In this document: positions 38,866 through 46,930 of the stretch, one piece after another
Numbering within the stretch: position 1 is the first letter of the stretch
Layout: every line of letters starts with the position of its first letter
NCBI RefSeq assembly: GCF_024505055.1
Contig: NZ_JANIBL010000006.1
Location: 1-64,000 of the forward strand
Direction of reading: 5' to 3'
DNA length: 64,000 nt
Source: Methylomonas rosea
Lineage (GTDB): Bacteria; Pseudomonadota; Gammaproteobacteria; Methylococcales; Methylomonadaceae
Translations under genes and position numbers: made by a program
Notes under the pieces: model-generated
Databases searched by the model: none
What the model saw: only the letters and a program-made list of their open reading frames with translations
Told to the model about the DNA's origin: nothing

Positions 38866-41676
38866 ATGAATCGTACCCGCTCGACCTTAATAGCATGTTT
38901 ATTACTAACTCTCGTCAACGTTGGTACCGGGCACGCTACGGAAAATAAAACAAACAGCGCCGCCGCCGAAAAATACGGCGCGATCGAACGGCAATTCGAG
39001 AACGGTTTCCGGGCCTTATTGGTTCCCAATAGTACGGCCGAGCAGACGGCGGTGACGCTGGTGTATTTCAGCGGTTCGCTCGCCGATCCCCAGGGAAGGT
39101 CGGGCCTCGCACATTTGCTGGAGCATTTGCTGTTTAGCGCGCCCACGACGCAGGGCAAACACGCACTGGTTAGCGAGATGGCGCGCCGCAACATTGCCTA
39201 TAACGGCAATACCAATTTCGACCGCACTATCTACCACACGGCCTTTTCAAGCGACCAGCCCACTTTGAACTGGCTGCTGGAACAAGAGGCTTTGCGCATG
39301 CATAAACTGACGATTACGGAAGCGGATATTGCCAGAGAATTGCCCGTGGTATTGCGAGAAAAGGAGCTTGGCGATAGCAATCATCAGCAAAAATTGGCGC
39401 AACAAGTACTGCCGGCTGTCACTCGCTTTGCCCCCTATGGTCGTCCGCCGATAGGTAACGAAGCCGAATTACGCGGTATCGCAATCGACGACGTCCGGGC
39501 TTTTTATCGGACACACTATCGCCCCGGCAATGCGCTGTTGATCATTACCGGCCGATTTGACGTTGCCGCAACCTGGAAGCAACTGGAAACTCATTTTGGT
39601 GGGATTAAATCTTCCAAAATCGGGCCGCCCCCCACATTCCAGGCGGCATCCGGAGGGGAGAGTAGCGACTCGCAGCGGAGTTTTCGCGGCGACGGCGACG
39701 TTGCTTCCGTCTCATTATTTTACCCGTTACAGCATTCGTTCGATGCCAAGCATGTTGCGGCCATGGGCCTATTGAGCGGGTTGCTGGCCGGTTCTCCGGC
39801 CAGTCGTTTACATGAGTCGCTGGTTAGCGCCGGACAGGCGGCCTCTGTCTCGGCAATGCCGTTGCTATTACGCAATGCGAGTGCATTCGAAGTAGCTGCG
39901 CTCCCGCTGACAGCCGATAGCGAAGCGTTGGAACAGCTCCAAAACACCTTAGCAGTCCAAGTGCAGTCGCTGGGCGATATCCCGTTCACGGAACAAGAAC
40001 TGGAGCGTGCCAAAAACTTGGTACGCAACGAAGCTTTACACGTGCAATCTCAAGCCGCCGCCTTCGGCTACCGATTGGCTGAATTTGCATCCATCGGCGA
40101 CTGGCGGCTGTGGTTCGAGAGCATCGACGCGACCCAAGAAATGTCTTTGCCGGAGATTCAGCAAATAGCCAAAACGGTTTTCCAGCAGAGCACCCCGGTT
40201 GCGCAGTTGATGAGCAATCACCACGCGGCCGGTTTCACAGCGGAAAAGGTATCTGTCGTAGAGCACGCAGCAACCGGCGCGTCACTCCCCGCTTCTGCGC
40301 CGACGTATCCGCCGGAAGCTGCAAGCCCAGCGAGTAACGACGCGACGGCGGCGGCCCTCGATGCGCAAATGGAGCGCTTTACCATCCACGAGTCGCTGGC
40401 GGTCGCCCTCTGGCCTAAGCCGATACCGACCGGCCGCGTGCAAGGCCTGTGGAATCTGCGCATGGGCACGGCGGAAAGTATGTTCGGCAAACGTATTTTG
40501 GCGGACGTAACCGGCAGTCTGTTGGCCCACGGCTCAAACACTTTGGATCGGCAGCAATGGTTCGATCGCTTGGTTGCTTTGGATGCACACTTGTCGATGA
40601 CGCCCGCGGACGACCGCTTGTCGATTCGTTTCGATCTGCCCGCTAAATCATTGCCGGAATTTCTTGGCATACTGATTGATGTTCTTCGAAATCCGGCATG
40701 GCCGGAGCAGGGATTCACGGAAGTCAGAAACCGGTTGCAAGTCGCCTACCAAAGCCAGGGCGCAAAACCGCAAGTCGTTGCGGAAGAAGCCCTCACGGCA
40801 TTCACCAACCAATATCCTATCGGTGACATCCGTCGTGAACCAGGCATAGTGGAAGCGCTCGCTGCTTTGGAACGTATCGAGTTAACCGATGTAAAAGCCT
40901 TCCATGCCGATTATTACGGCACGAACGGCGAATTGATACTGTCCGGGGAGTTTGATGTAAAGGCAACACGCCGGCAGTTGGAAAGCCTGTTAGGTTCTTG
41001 GCACAGCAAGCAAGCCTACCAAAGGCCGCCGGTGCCTTACGCCGCATTGGCTCCCGGCCAGCATTTCATTGCCGTACCCGAGGGCGCGCACGGCATTTAC
41101 ACGGCTCAGCTCAGACGACCCTTGCAAGCGGACGACACCGACGCGATGGCTTTGGCGCTGGTTAATTTTGTGTTGGGTGAGGATGTGCTGCAATCCCGCC
41201 TTGGTCAACGTCTGCGTCAACAAGAGGGCATTTCCTACGGCGTGGCCAGCAAGATGAGCGCATCGGCCTTCGAACCGCGAGCCACCCTCACCATCAATGC
41301 CACCTATGCGCCGTCGCTGCGGCAACAGCTCTCAAAAGCCGTGCATGAGGAATTGGCGCTGCTGGTAAAAAACGGACTCACCGAGGCGGAGCTCAACAGC
41401 GCAAAAGATAACTGGCGTCATCGCAATGACCTGAGCAAGCTCGACCACGACAAGCTGTTTGCTAAGCTGAATCTGCTATTGCGCTTGCGCCGCGATATGC
41501 AGTACTACGCCGAACTCAATACCCGTGTTGAAGCCTTGACGCTGGCTCAGGTGAACGAGGCGATTGCGCGCCATGTCAATCCCGATGAATTACTGGAGAT
41601 TTTTGTCGATGCCGAAATCGGTGCGGCGGCGAATGCCTCAAATGAAGCCGTTCGCGGTGAACCGGTCGAACCCTGA
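38866..41676 (+). CDS. Exported M16 zinc metallopeptidase, two-domain form
   Basis: 936 aa from the ATG at 38866 (AAGGAG ten bases upstream). Signal peptide of about 23 residues ending GTGHA, so periplasmic. The first M16 unit has the inverted zinc motif His83-Leu-Leu-Glu86-His87; the second unit (from about residue 480) lacks a zinc motif, as in two-unit M16 proteins such as pitrilysin. M16 enzymes cut peptides inside a closed chamber, which suits small exported peptides. It lies in the microcin-like cluster, 45 nt before the ABC exporter, with the G+C returning to normal. It may trim or degrade the peptides after or during export. Confidence 0.88.
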   Translation: MNRTRSTLIACLLLTLVNVGTGHATENKTNSAAAEKYGAIERQFENGFRALLVPNSTAEQTAVTLVYFSGSLADPQGRSGLAHLLEHLLFSAPTTQGKHALVSEMARRNIAYNGNTNFDRTIYHTAFSSDQPTLNWLLEQEALRMHKLTITEADIARELPVVLREKELGDSNHQQKLAQQVLPAVTRFAPYGRPPIGNEAELRGIAIDDVRAFYRTHYRPGNALLIITGRFDVAATWKQLETHFGGIKSSKIGPPPTFQAASGGESSDSQRSFRGDGDVASVSLFYPLQHSFDAKHVAAMGLLSGLLAGSPASRLHESLVSAGQAASVSAMPLLLRNASAFEVAALPLTADSEALEQLQNTLAVQVQSLGDIPFTEQELERAKNLVRNEALHVQSQAAAFGYRLAEFASIGDWRLWFESIDATQEMSLPEIQQIAKTVFQQSTPVAQLMSNHHAAGFTAEKVSVVEHAATGASLPASAPTYPPEAASPASNDATAAALDAQMERFTIHESLAVALWPKPIPTGRVQGLWNLRMGTAESMFGKRILADVTGSLLAHGSNTLDRQQWFDRLVALDAHLSMTPADDRLSIRFDLPAKSLPEFLGILIDVLRNPAWPEQGFTEVRNRLQVAYQSQGAKPQVVAEEALTAFTNQYPIGDIRREPGIVEALAALERIELTDVKAFHADYYGTNGELILSGEFDVKATRRQLESLLGSWHSKQAYQRPPVPYAALAPGQHFIAVPEGAHGIYTAQLRRPLQADDTDAMALALVNFVLGEDVLQSRLGQRLRQQEGISYGVASKMSASAFEPRATLTINATYAPSLRQQLSKAVHEELALLVKNGLTEAELNSAKDNWRHRNDLSKLDHDKLFAKLNLLLRLRRDMQYYAELNTRVEALTLAQVNEAIARHVNPDELLEIFVDAEIGAAANASNEAVRGEPVEP

Positions 41677-41721
41677 ACGATTGACTGTCCGATTCCATAT
41701 TGCCAAGGGCCGCCGCAACCA

Positions 41722-43839
41722 ATGAAATACCGTAACTACTCACATTATTCGTCTTACTTGCAAACCACCGCGGCCGAATGCGGCTTGGCCTGTTTGGGCT
41801 ATGTCGCCGCCTGCCACGGCGCCGAACACACCATGAGCGACTTGCGCGCAAAGTATGCGGTGTCACTACGCGGCTCCACTCTGATGGATTTGGTCGGTAT
41901 CGGGGCGGCGCTCGGGTTCTCATGCAGACCGTTACGCCTGGAATTGAACGAACTCGACCAACTCAGTCTACCCTGTATTTTGCATTGGCAAATGAGCCAT
42001 TTTGTGGTGCTTAAAAAAGTGACGCGCGGGCGGGTGCTGATCCATGACCCGGCCAAGGGCGAAAGAGTAGTTTCTCCGGCCGAAGTCAACAAACTGTTTA
42101 CCGGGATGGCGTTGGAGCTGACGCCCTCGCCGGCGTTCGAACGCATAGCACCCACGCCGCATATTCCCATCGCCAAACTGGTCGGCAAGGTCGAAGGCCT
42201 GATACGGAGCTTGACGCAAATAGCGGTATTGGCCGTTGCCATGCAACTATTCGCATTGTTGACGCCGATAGTCGCGCAATGGATCGTGGACGGTGCGATT
42301 GTGTCCGGCGACCGGGACTTCCTGCTGGTATTGGCCTTGGCTTATGCCTTGATTGCCGTGATTAAAATCGTCCTGGAAGCCGTCAGAAGCTGGCTGGCCA
42401 TCGTGCTGGCGACGCAGTTTAATCTGCAATGGGCCGGTCGCATTATTGGCCATCTGTTAAAGCTGCCCGTGCATTGGTTCGAAATGCGGCACACCGGCGA
42501 TATCGTGTCCCGGTTTCAATCGATGCAAGCTATTCAACAAACGCTGACCGGCAAATTAGTGGAAGTGGTCTTGGACGGCGGATTCGGTTTAATTGTCCTG
42601 GCGGTGATGTTGTTGTACAGCCCCATGTTGAGCGCTTTCGCCATCGCCGCCGCATTGGCCTATCTGCTGATCCGCGTTTTGCCCCATGGCATTTACCACC
42701 GACTAACCGATGAAGCATTGGCGCTCGAAGCCAAGGCGCAAAGCCATTTTCTGGAAAGCATTCGGGCCGTTCACACCACGAAGTTGGCGGGTTTGGAAGA
42801 GCAGCGCCGGGCGCGCTGGCTGAATTTGTTCGTGGCCGGCGTCAATAAACGCATTGGCGCGCAAAAAATGTCACTTGGATTTTCGCTCGGTTATAGTGCG
42901 GTGTTTGCCGCCGAAGCCATCACCGTACTGGCGGTGGGCGCGACCATGGTCATGGACAACGCCCTGACCGTCGGCATGTTGATGGCGTTTATTTCGTACA
43001 AGGACGACTTTACGTCGAGAATGCAACGGCTGATCGACAACCTGATGTCGATGCGCATGATCAGTCTGCATGTGGAGCGTTTAGCGGATATTGTCTTGGC
43101 GGAAAAGGAACATACCGACGGCTTCGCGGCGGACAAAGTCATCAACCGAAAGGATTTCAGCCCCAGCATCGAGTTTAAAAACCTGGGCTTTCGCTACGGC
43201 GCGAATATGCCGTGGGTATTTCGCAATTTGCATCTGTCCATCCAACCCGGCGAACACATCGCCATCGTCGGCCCTTCCGGTTGCGGAAAGAGTACCTTGG
43301 TCAAACTCTGCTTGGGCTTGCTCGAACCGACCGAAGGCGTCATTGAAATCGACGGCATGCCTTTAAGCCAATTCGGATTGGCAAACTGGCGCCGGCTGGT
43401 GGGGGCAGTGTTGCAGGAAGACCAGTTATTCTCCGGGAGCCTTCAGGAAAATATTTCCGGATTCGACTTACAAACCAATTTCGAGCTGCTTAAACAAAGC
43501 GCTCAACTCGCCGGCGTCGACAATGAAATCGAGGTTTTACCCATGCGTTACCTATCCCAGGTGGGCGACATGGGCAGCAGCTTCTCCGGTGGGCAGAAGC
43601 AACGGCTCATCATTGCACGGGCGCTCTACAAAGTGCCGTCGGTACTGGTCCTGGACGAAGCGACCAGCCACCTAGATGTCGACAAAGAACGGAAGGTGAA
43701 TTTGGCAATCAATTCGTTAAACATCACCCGCCTAACTATCGCCCATCGACCGGAAACCATAGGCATGGCGGACAGAGTCGTATGTCTGGATTCAAGCTTG
43801 TGCCACGATAGCGCGGTCGGTAGTTTCTGTGTCAACTAA
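41722..43839 (+). CDS. C39-peptidase ABC exporter (CvaB-like)
   Basis: 705 aa. N-terminal C39 peptidase with catalytic Cys20 in QTTAAECGLACLG, His93 in SHFVVLKK and Asp109 in LIHDPAKG; oxyanion Gln14. Then six membrane segments (about 160-430) and an ATPase with Walker A GPSGCGKST near 516, signature FSGGQKQRL and Walker B VLVLDEATSHLD. It should cut the double-glycine leaders and export the cores, working with the HlyD adaptor at 34401. The C39 site is intact. Last gene of the cluster. Confidence 0.93.
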   Translation: MKYRNYSHYSSYLQTTAAECGLACLGYVAACHGAEHTMSDLRAKYAVSLRGSTLMDLVGIGAALGFSCRPLRLELNELDQLSLPCILHWQMSHFVVLKKVTRGRVLIHDPAKGERVVSPAEVNKLFTGMALELTPSPAFERIAPTPHIPIAKLVGKVEGLIRSLTQIAVLAVAMQLFALLTPIVAQWIVDGAIVSGDRDFLLVLALAYALIAVIKIVLEAVRSWLAIVLATQFNLQWAGRIIGHLLKLPVHWFEMRHTGDIVSRFQSMQAIQQTLTGKLVEVVLDGGFGLIVLAVMLLYSPMLSAFAIAAALAYLLIRVLPHGIYHRLTDEALALEAKAQSHFLESIRAVHTTKLAGLEEQRRARWLNLFVAGVNKRIGAQKMSLGFSLGYSAVFAAEAITVLAVGATMVMDNALTVGMLMAFISYKDDFTSRMQRLIDNLMSMRMISLHVERLADIVLAEKEHTDGFAADKVINRKDFSPSIEFKNLGFRYGANMPWVFRNLHLSIQPGEHIAIVGPSGCGKSTLVKLCLGLLEPTEGVIEIDGMPLSQFGLANWRRLVGAVLQEDQLFSGSLQENISGFDLQTNFELLKQSAQLAGVDNEIEVLPMRYLSQVGDMGSSFSGGQKQRLIIARALYKVPSVLVLDEATSHLDVDKERKVNLAINSLNITRLTIAHRPETIGMADRVVCLDSSLCHDSAVGSFCVN

Positions 43840-44038
43840 AAAAGGCTATTCCGCCGGGCAAAGAATTCGAATTGTAGGTCGGCGATTGCTCTACTGGAAA
43901 TCCATTGCTGGACAAAAGCAAAAAGACAGGGCCCTATAAGGGACTAATTACTAATAGGCTATGCCTCCGCTAGTTTAAGAACTCTCTGTGCCCGGTTGAA
44001 CCTACAGCAGACTATTGGCTCACAGCAGTGTATTGAAA

Positions 44039-45355
44039 CTATCTGCTCATACGTAAAATACGATTTAAGTGCGCTTTGGATAGTCTGCCTTTTATCATTT
44101 TTTTAGGTTGCGCAAAAGGTGATGGCGACCAAGGTGGGACACGACGATCATGGCCCCATTTTGGATAGTCGTCGGTTAAGGTTTTCATAAAGGCGACGAT
44201 TGCTTTTTCCTCTTCGTCACTCAAATGAAGATCCCCTAGCTCGTCACCATTCAAATTTTCGCTAACCTCGGGTGCGGGCCAGCCGGTTTTGCCGAATCCC
44301 GGATGATTGATGTCATCGACGTAACCCAAGGAGTCCCGGGTGTTATAAAAATGTACGATTTGCTCCAAACTCGCCATCGAACCGTTGTGACCGTAAGGCG
44401 CGGTCAGAGCGATATTTCTCAAGGACATAACTTTGTGTTTGCCTAATTCGTTTACAGCATCGGTTGTTAAATCGGTCCGTGCTCCAAGCCCCGGATTTGG
44501 TTCTGGGTTGCCGGGTATGTTGACATTACGTGGAAGGCCAATGTTGTCATAACTAAAATCGGTAAACAAAGGCGGCTCGACTGTGCCGTCTTCTGCGACA
44601 GTCGCTTCACTGACATGGCAGGCGGCACAATTACCTTTATCCTCGCGGTTGAACAATTCGAATCCTTGGGCCTCCAGAGGAGTAAAACTGGTTTTACCGG
44701 ACAATACATAATCGAATTTGGAGTTGAATTTATTGAACACCGCGCTTTCTTCGTAGTTACTGATGGCCTTAGCTACCAATTGATAGAGTTGCGAGACTTT
44801 TTCTGAATCAGCGATTTCAATTAAGTTTAATCCATAGACTTGGCGAAATAGACGCCGATACGTTTTATCCCGCTGTAATCGACTAACCACGGCCAACTCG
44901 TTAGGCATGGCCATTTCAACTGGATTCAGAAAAGGCATCTTGGCCTGTTCAATCAGATTACTGGCTCGGCCGTTCCAAAATTGCCCACCTATATATAAAC
45001 CGTCCGCATCGTTATCCTCGTCCTCCACATGCCAGTGGAATTCAGGGCTATAGGCGGCATAACCGGCGCTAGGTGCGTTAAGCCCGCCGGTCAAGCCTGG
45101 AATCGAGCCATCCGATACCGCGCTACCTGTTTTCACGTTATCAGGGTCGACAAAACCCGGCACTATTTTGGTTACTAACGATTTGGCTCGTGCGGGTTTT
45201 AGACTATGACAACTTTCGCAAGACTGATTTTTATTCAAAGACAAGTTCTTGTCGCTGAACAGGCGCTCGCCCAATTGTTGTTCGAGGCTCAGTTGCTGAT
45301 TCGCAAAAATATTCATGCTGGTGGAAAGTAAAGCTAGCGCGATTAAACGTTTCAT
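44039..45355 (-). CDS. Diheme cytochrome c peroxidase / MauG-family protein
   Basis: 438 aa from the ATG at 45355; 31 upstream codons overlap the promoter and are dropped. Signal peptide of about 18 residues (RLIALALLSTSMNIFA). Two heme sites, CESCH (about residue 46) and CAACH (about 245), and the MauG-type ending SLRNIALTAPYGHNGSMASLEQIVHFYN. Family members reduce peroxide or oxidise a partner protein in the periplasm; the typical partner genes (such as mbnP) are not adjacent. A TATAAT -10 and a Fur box lie upstream, so it is probably raised in low iron, which is unusual for a heme enzyme. Confidence 0.85.
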   Translation of the reverse strand: MKRLIALALLSTSMNIFANQQLSLEQQLGERLFSDKNLSLNKNQSCESCHSLKPARAKSLVTKIVPGFVDPDNVKTGSAVSDGSIPGLTGGLNAPSAGYAAYSPEFHWHVEDEDNDADGLYIGGQFWNGRASNLIEQAKMPFLNPVEMAMPNELAVVSRLQRDKTYRRLFRQVYGLNLIEIADSEKVSQLYQLVAKAISNYEESAVFNKFNSKFDYVLSGKTSFTPLEAQGFELFNREDKGNCAACHVSEATVAEDGTVEPPLFTDFSYDNIGLPRNVNIPGNPEPNPGLGARTDLTTDAVNELGKHKVMSLRNIALTAPYGHNGSMASLEQIVHFYNTRDSLGYVDDINHPGFGKTGWPAPEVSENLNGDELGDLHLSDEEEKAIVAFMKTLTDDYPKWGHDRRVPPWSPSPFAQPKKMIKGRLSKAHLNRILRMSR

Positions 45356-45382
45356 ACCCAATCCCCTATTATGTGTGCGGCC

Positions 45383-45411
45383 ATTATACAATTGATAATG
45401 ATTCGTATTGC
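45383..45411 (-). promoter_or_regulatory. Fur box and -10 of the diheme peroxidase gene
   Basis: On the minus strand a TATAAT (45388-45383) puts the start of transcription about 21 nt before the ATG. GATAATGATTCGTATTGC (plus strand 45394-45411) matches the Fur consensus well in its left half and overlaps the -35 region. Confidence 0.6.
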
Positions 45412-45432
45412 AGAATTTTTCTAAGGTCTGGA

Positions 45433-45633
45433 ATGAGCACAAAAACAATCGCTAGGCGACAAATAGCTGGGAAGGAGCGCCGACCAGACAAGCTAATATC
45501 CCTAGATACAATGGTGAATAAAGGGATTCAGCTGGTGCAGTACAGGCCCGGTATTCTTAAAAAATTACTATCAAAGCTAAAATCGGTTGCGGGAGTATGC
45601 CTCCGCAATGACACCGGTGCCTGTAACCACTGA
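45433..45633 (+). CDS. Possible small basic protein, 66 aa
   Basis: ATG at 45433 with AAGG six bases upstream, divergent from the diheme peroxidase and 20 nt past the same Fur box. Basic sequence MSTKTIARRQIAGKERR, ending with VCLRNDTGACNH. It overlaps a hairpin near 45587-45608, has no recognised family and could be a chance frame. Confidence 0.25.
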   Translation: MSTKTIARRQIAGKERRPDKLISLDTMVNKGIQLVQYRPGILKKLLSKLKSVAGVCLRNDTGACNH

Positions 45634-45646
45634 CTGCTTCTCGCCC

Positions 45647-45934
45647 TCAATCTTTTTTCTTGAAAAAACCGATAGTCAAAAAAGAGTCTGAGATTTCCTT
45701 TGTGCTAGCCCGACCGGTAAGCACACGGTCGATCAGGGTTTTATTAGTTTTAACGTAAAAAGCCACGGCGAGCATTAACGCTACTAATGCTATCCACATC
45801 ACCACCGCACCTTCGCCTTGAAAACCCGCAACTATTTTCGCGCCGGTATCCGGAAACAGAATTGCCGCCACAAAATACGAGGACAACGTAACAGAAATCA
45901 AGGCGATCATGATCGCGCCTGGATGGTATTTCAT
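45647..45934 (-). CDS. Two-span membrane protein, paralogue of the cluster protein at 37915
   Basis: 95 aa, two hydrophobic segments (about 8-30 and 43-62). It aligns along its length with the first half of the 157-aa protein at 37915: MKY-P start, FP-T, G-E-A, then KTNK--I-R--TGR. Last of three small genes on the minus strand that run from a Fur box at 46517. If the cluster protein is an immunity factor, this may be a stand-alone immunity-like or ancestral form; if not, the family may have an iron-linked membrane role. GGAGG lies before the ATG. Confidence 0.72.
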   Translation of the reverse strand: MKYHPGAIMIALISVTLSSYFVAAILFPDTGAKIVAGFQGEGAVVMWIALVALMLAVAFYVKTNKTLIDRVLTGRASTKEISDSFLTIGFFKKKD

Positions 45935-45972
45935 AAAAACCTCCGAGGGATTTTGCGGCTAGTGCAGTTTTG

Positions 45973-46221
45973 CTAATTAAGTCTGGTGCTGGATTTAACA
46001 ACAGTAAATCCGGCGCGTTTGCTTTTGTCTTTTTGACCGGCTCTGGCCTGGTGCGCGGCTTCCGCCATCGTATCGGCAAAACTCAGGAAATCGCTCACTT
46101 CCAGGCGCAAAGACATGTTCTGCACATGTAAATGCACAACACCGCATTCTCGGCAAATCAAGACTTTACTGAATTCGGTAGCCGCCAGACATTCGTGGGT
46201 ACAAGGTTTCTTACTCATCAT
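45973..46221 (-). CDS. Small Cys/His protein, possible metal-binding
   Basis: 82 aa (ATG at 46221; the adjacent ATG at 46218 fits the AGGAGT ribosome site slightly better). Contains CTHEC near the start and CRECGVVHLHV, a pattern that could bind zinc or iron, followed by a helical part and a basic tail. Second gene of the Fur-box operon. No family recognised. Confidence 0.65.
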   Translation of the reverse strand: MMSKKPCTHECLAATEFSKVLICRECGVVHLHVQNMSLRLEVSDFLSFADTMAEAAHQARAGQKDKSKRAGFTVVKSSTRLN

Positions 46222-46274
46222 TTTACTCCTTCATAAGACAGCTCAAGCTGTATAAAAAATTCGGTGCTGGAGAC

Positions 46275-46487
46275 TCAATGCCGCTCCGAGTGATGCAGAT
46301 TCCCACCCAATTTCGACATCGCCAGCAATAGAAACATCTTCCAGACTATGCGCTTCGATCTCAAATCCAGACATCTAAAATCGGTGGCATGCAATTCGCC
46401 TTTTTCAACCAACGTTGCCAACACCTCCGGCGCAATCGCCAACCTGACGGCGGAAGGTTCCTGAAAAAATGCCAACAATTTGTTCAC
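46275..46487 (-). CDS. Small helical protein, first gene of a Fur-box operon
   Basis: 70 aa from a GTG at 46487, with AGGA upstream. Mostly helical: LLAFFQEPSAVRLAIAPEV, then LATLVEKGELHATDF, ending in HHSERH. The Fur box at 46517-46537 lies 30-50 nt upstream. Cytoplasmic by appearance; unrecognised. Fifty-three nt before the Cys/His gene. Confidence 0.6.
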   Translation of the reverse strand: MNKLLAFFQEPSAVRLAIAPEVLATLVEKGELHATDFRCLDLRSKRIVWKMFLLLAMSKLGGNLHHSERH

Positions 46488-46516
46488 GATAAAACATCCT
46501 GGATCGAATTTTATTC

Positions 46517-46537
46517 AAATGATAATTATTCTCATTT
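46517..46537 (-). promoter_or_regulatory. Fur box of the small-protein operon
   Basis: AAATGATAATTATTCTCATTT, a strong match to the 19-bp Fur consensus with symmetrical ends. It lies 30 nt before the GTG of the gene at 46275-46487. Confidence 0.8.
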
Positions 46538-46751
46538 AAAAAGTAAAGCACTACTTCTCTTCAGCTATATCGGCAAAAACCTGGACTTTGCATCGCAAAA
46601 GCAGTGACATGCTCGATGAATACCCATGCTCTAGAACAGTGCATTCTAATTCCCGAAATTCCAGTCGATACCCACCCGGCCCAAGACGTTTCTGTATTGG
46701 AAACAGACTGGCAACAAACTCCGGAGTTGACATTGGCGTCAAAAAAAATAA

Positions 46752-46770
46752 AATGAGAATCGTTATTATT
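46752..46770 (+). promoter_or_regulatory. Fur box of the siderophore receptor gene
   Basis: AATGAGAATCGTTATTATT, a good Fur match, 160 nt before the receptor ATG. This implies a long leader that includes the C-rich motif copy C. Confidence 0.75.
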
Positions 46771-46868
46771 TGAGAACAATCTAATGTCCAGCTCTTTTGG
46801 GATCAGTACGTCTCGAATAAAGATCGATTACCGGCCAATGATATGCCGGCCAGTACACCGAAAATCTT

Positions 46869-46898
46869 AGCCACCCAGCATTCCCCGCCAGGCAGCCA
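46869..46898 (+). repeat. C-rich leader motif, copy C
   Basis: AGCCACCCAGC then ATTCCCCGCCAGGCAGCCA. Ends 32 nt before the receptor ATG at 46931. Nearly identical to copies A and B over 20 kb away. Confidence 0.7.
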
Positions 46899-46930
46899 GC
46901 AACGTCATTAATGCTTATCAAGGGAATACT

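Larger units (their letters stand above)
46488..46930. other. Divergent iron-control region
   Basis: 443 nt between the small-gene operon (minus) and the siderophore receptor (plus). It holds two Fur boxes (46517-46537 and 46752-46770), a direct repeat of CCGGCCA near 46829-46850 and leader motif copy C (46869-46898). A 46-codon frame at 46616-46756 is noted below but not called. Confidence 0.6.

Noticed and set aside
46616-46756. 46-codon plus-strand frame before the siderophore receptor (starts MNTHALEQC)
   Set aside because: Protein-like but no ribosome site, and its end runs into the Fur box at 46752, so it is more likely leader sequence.
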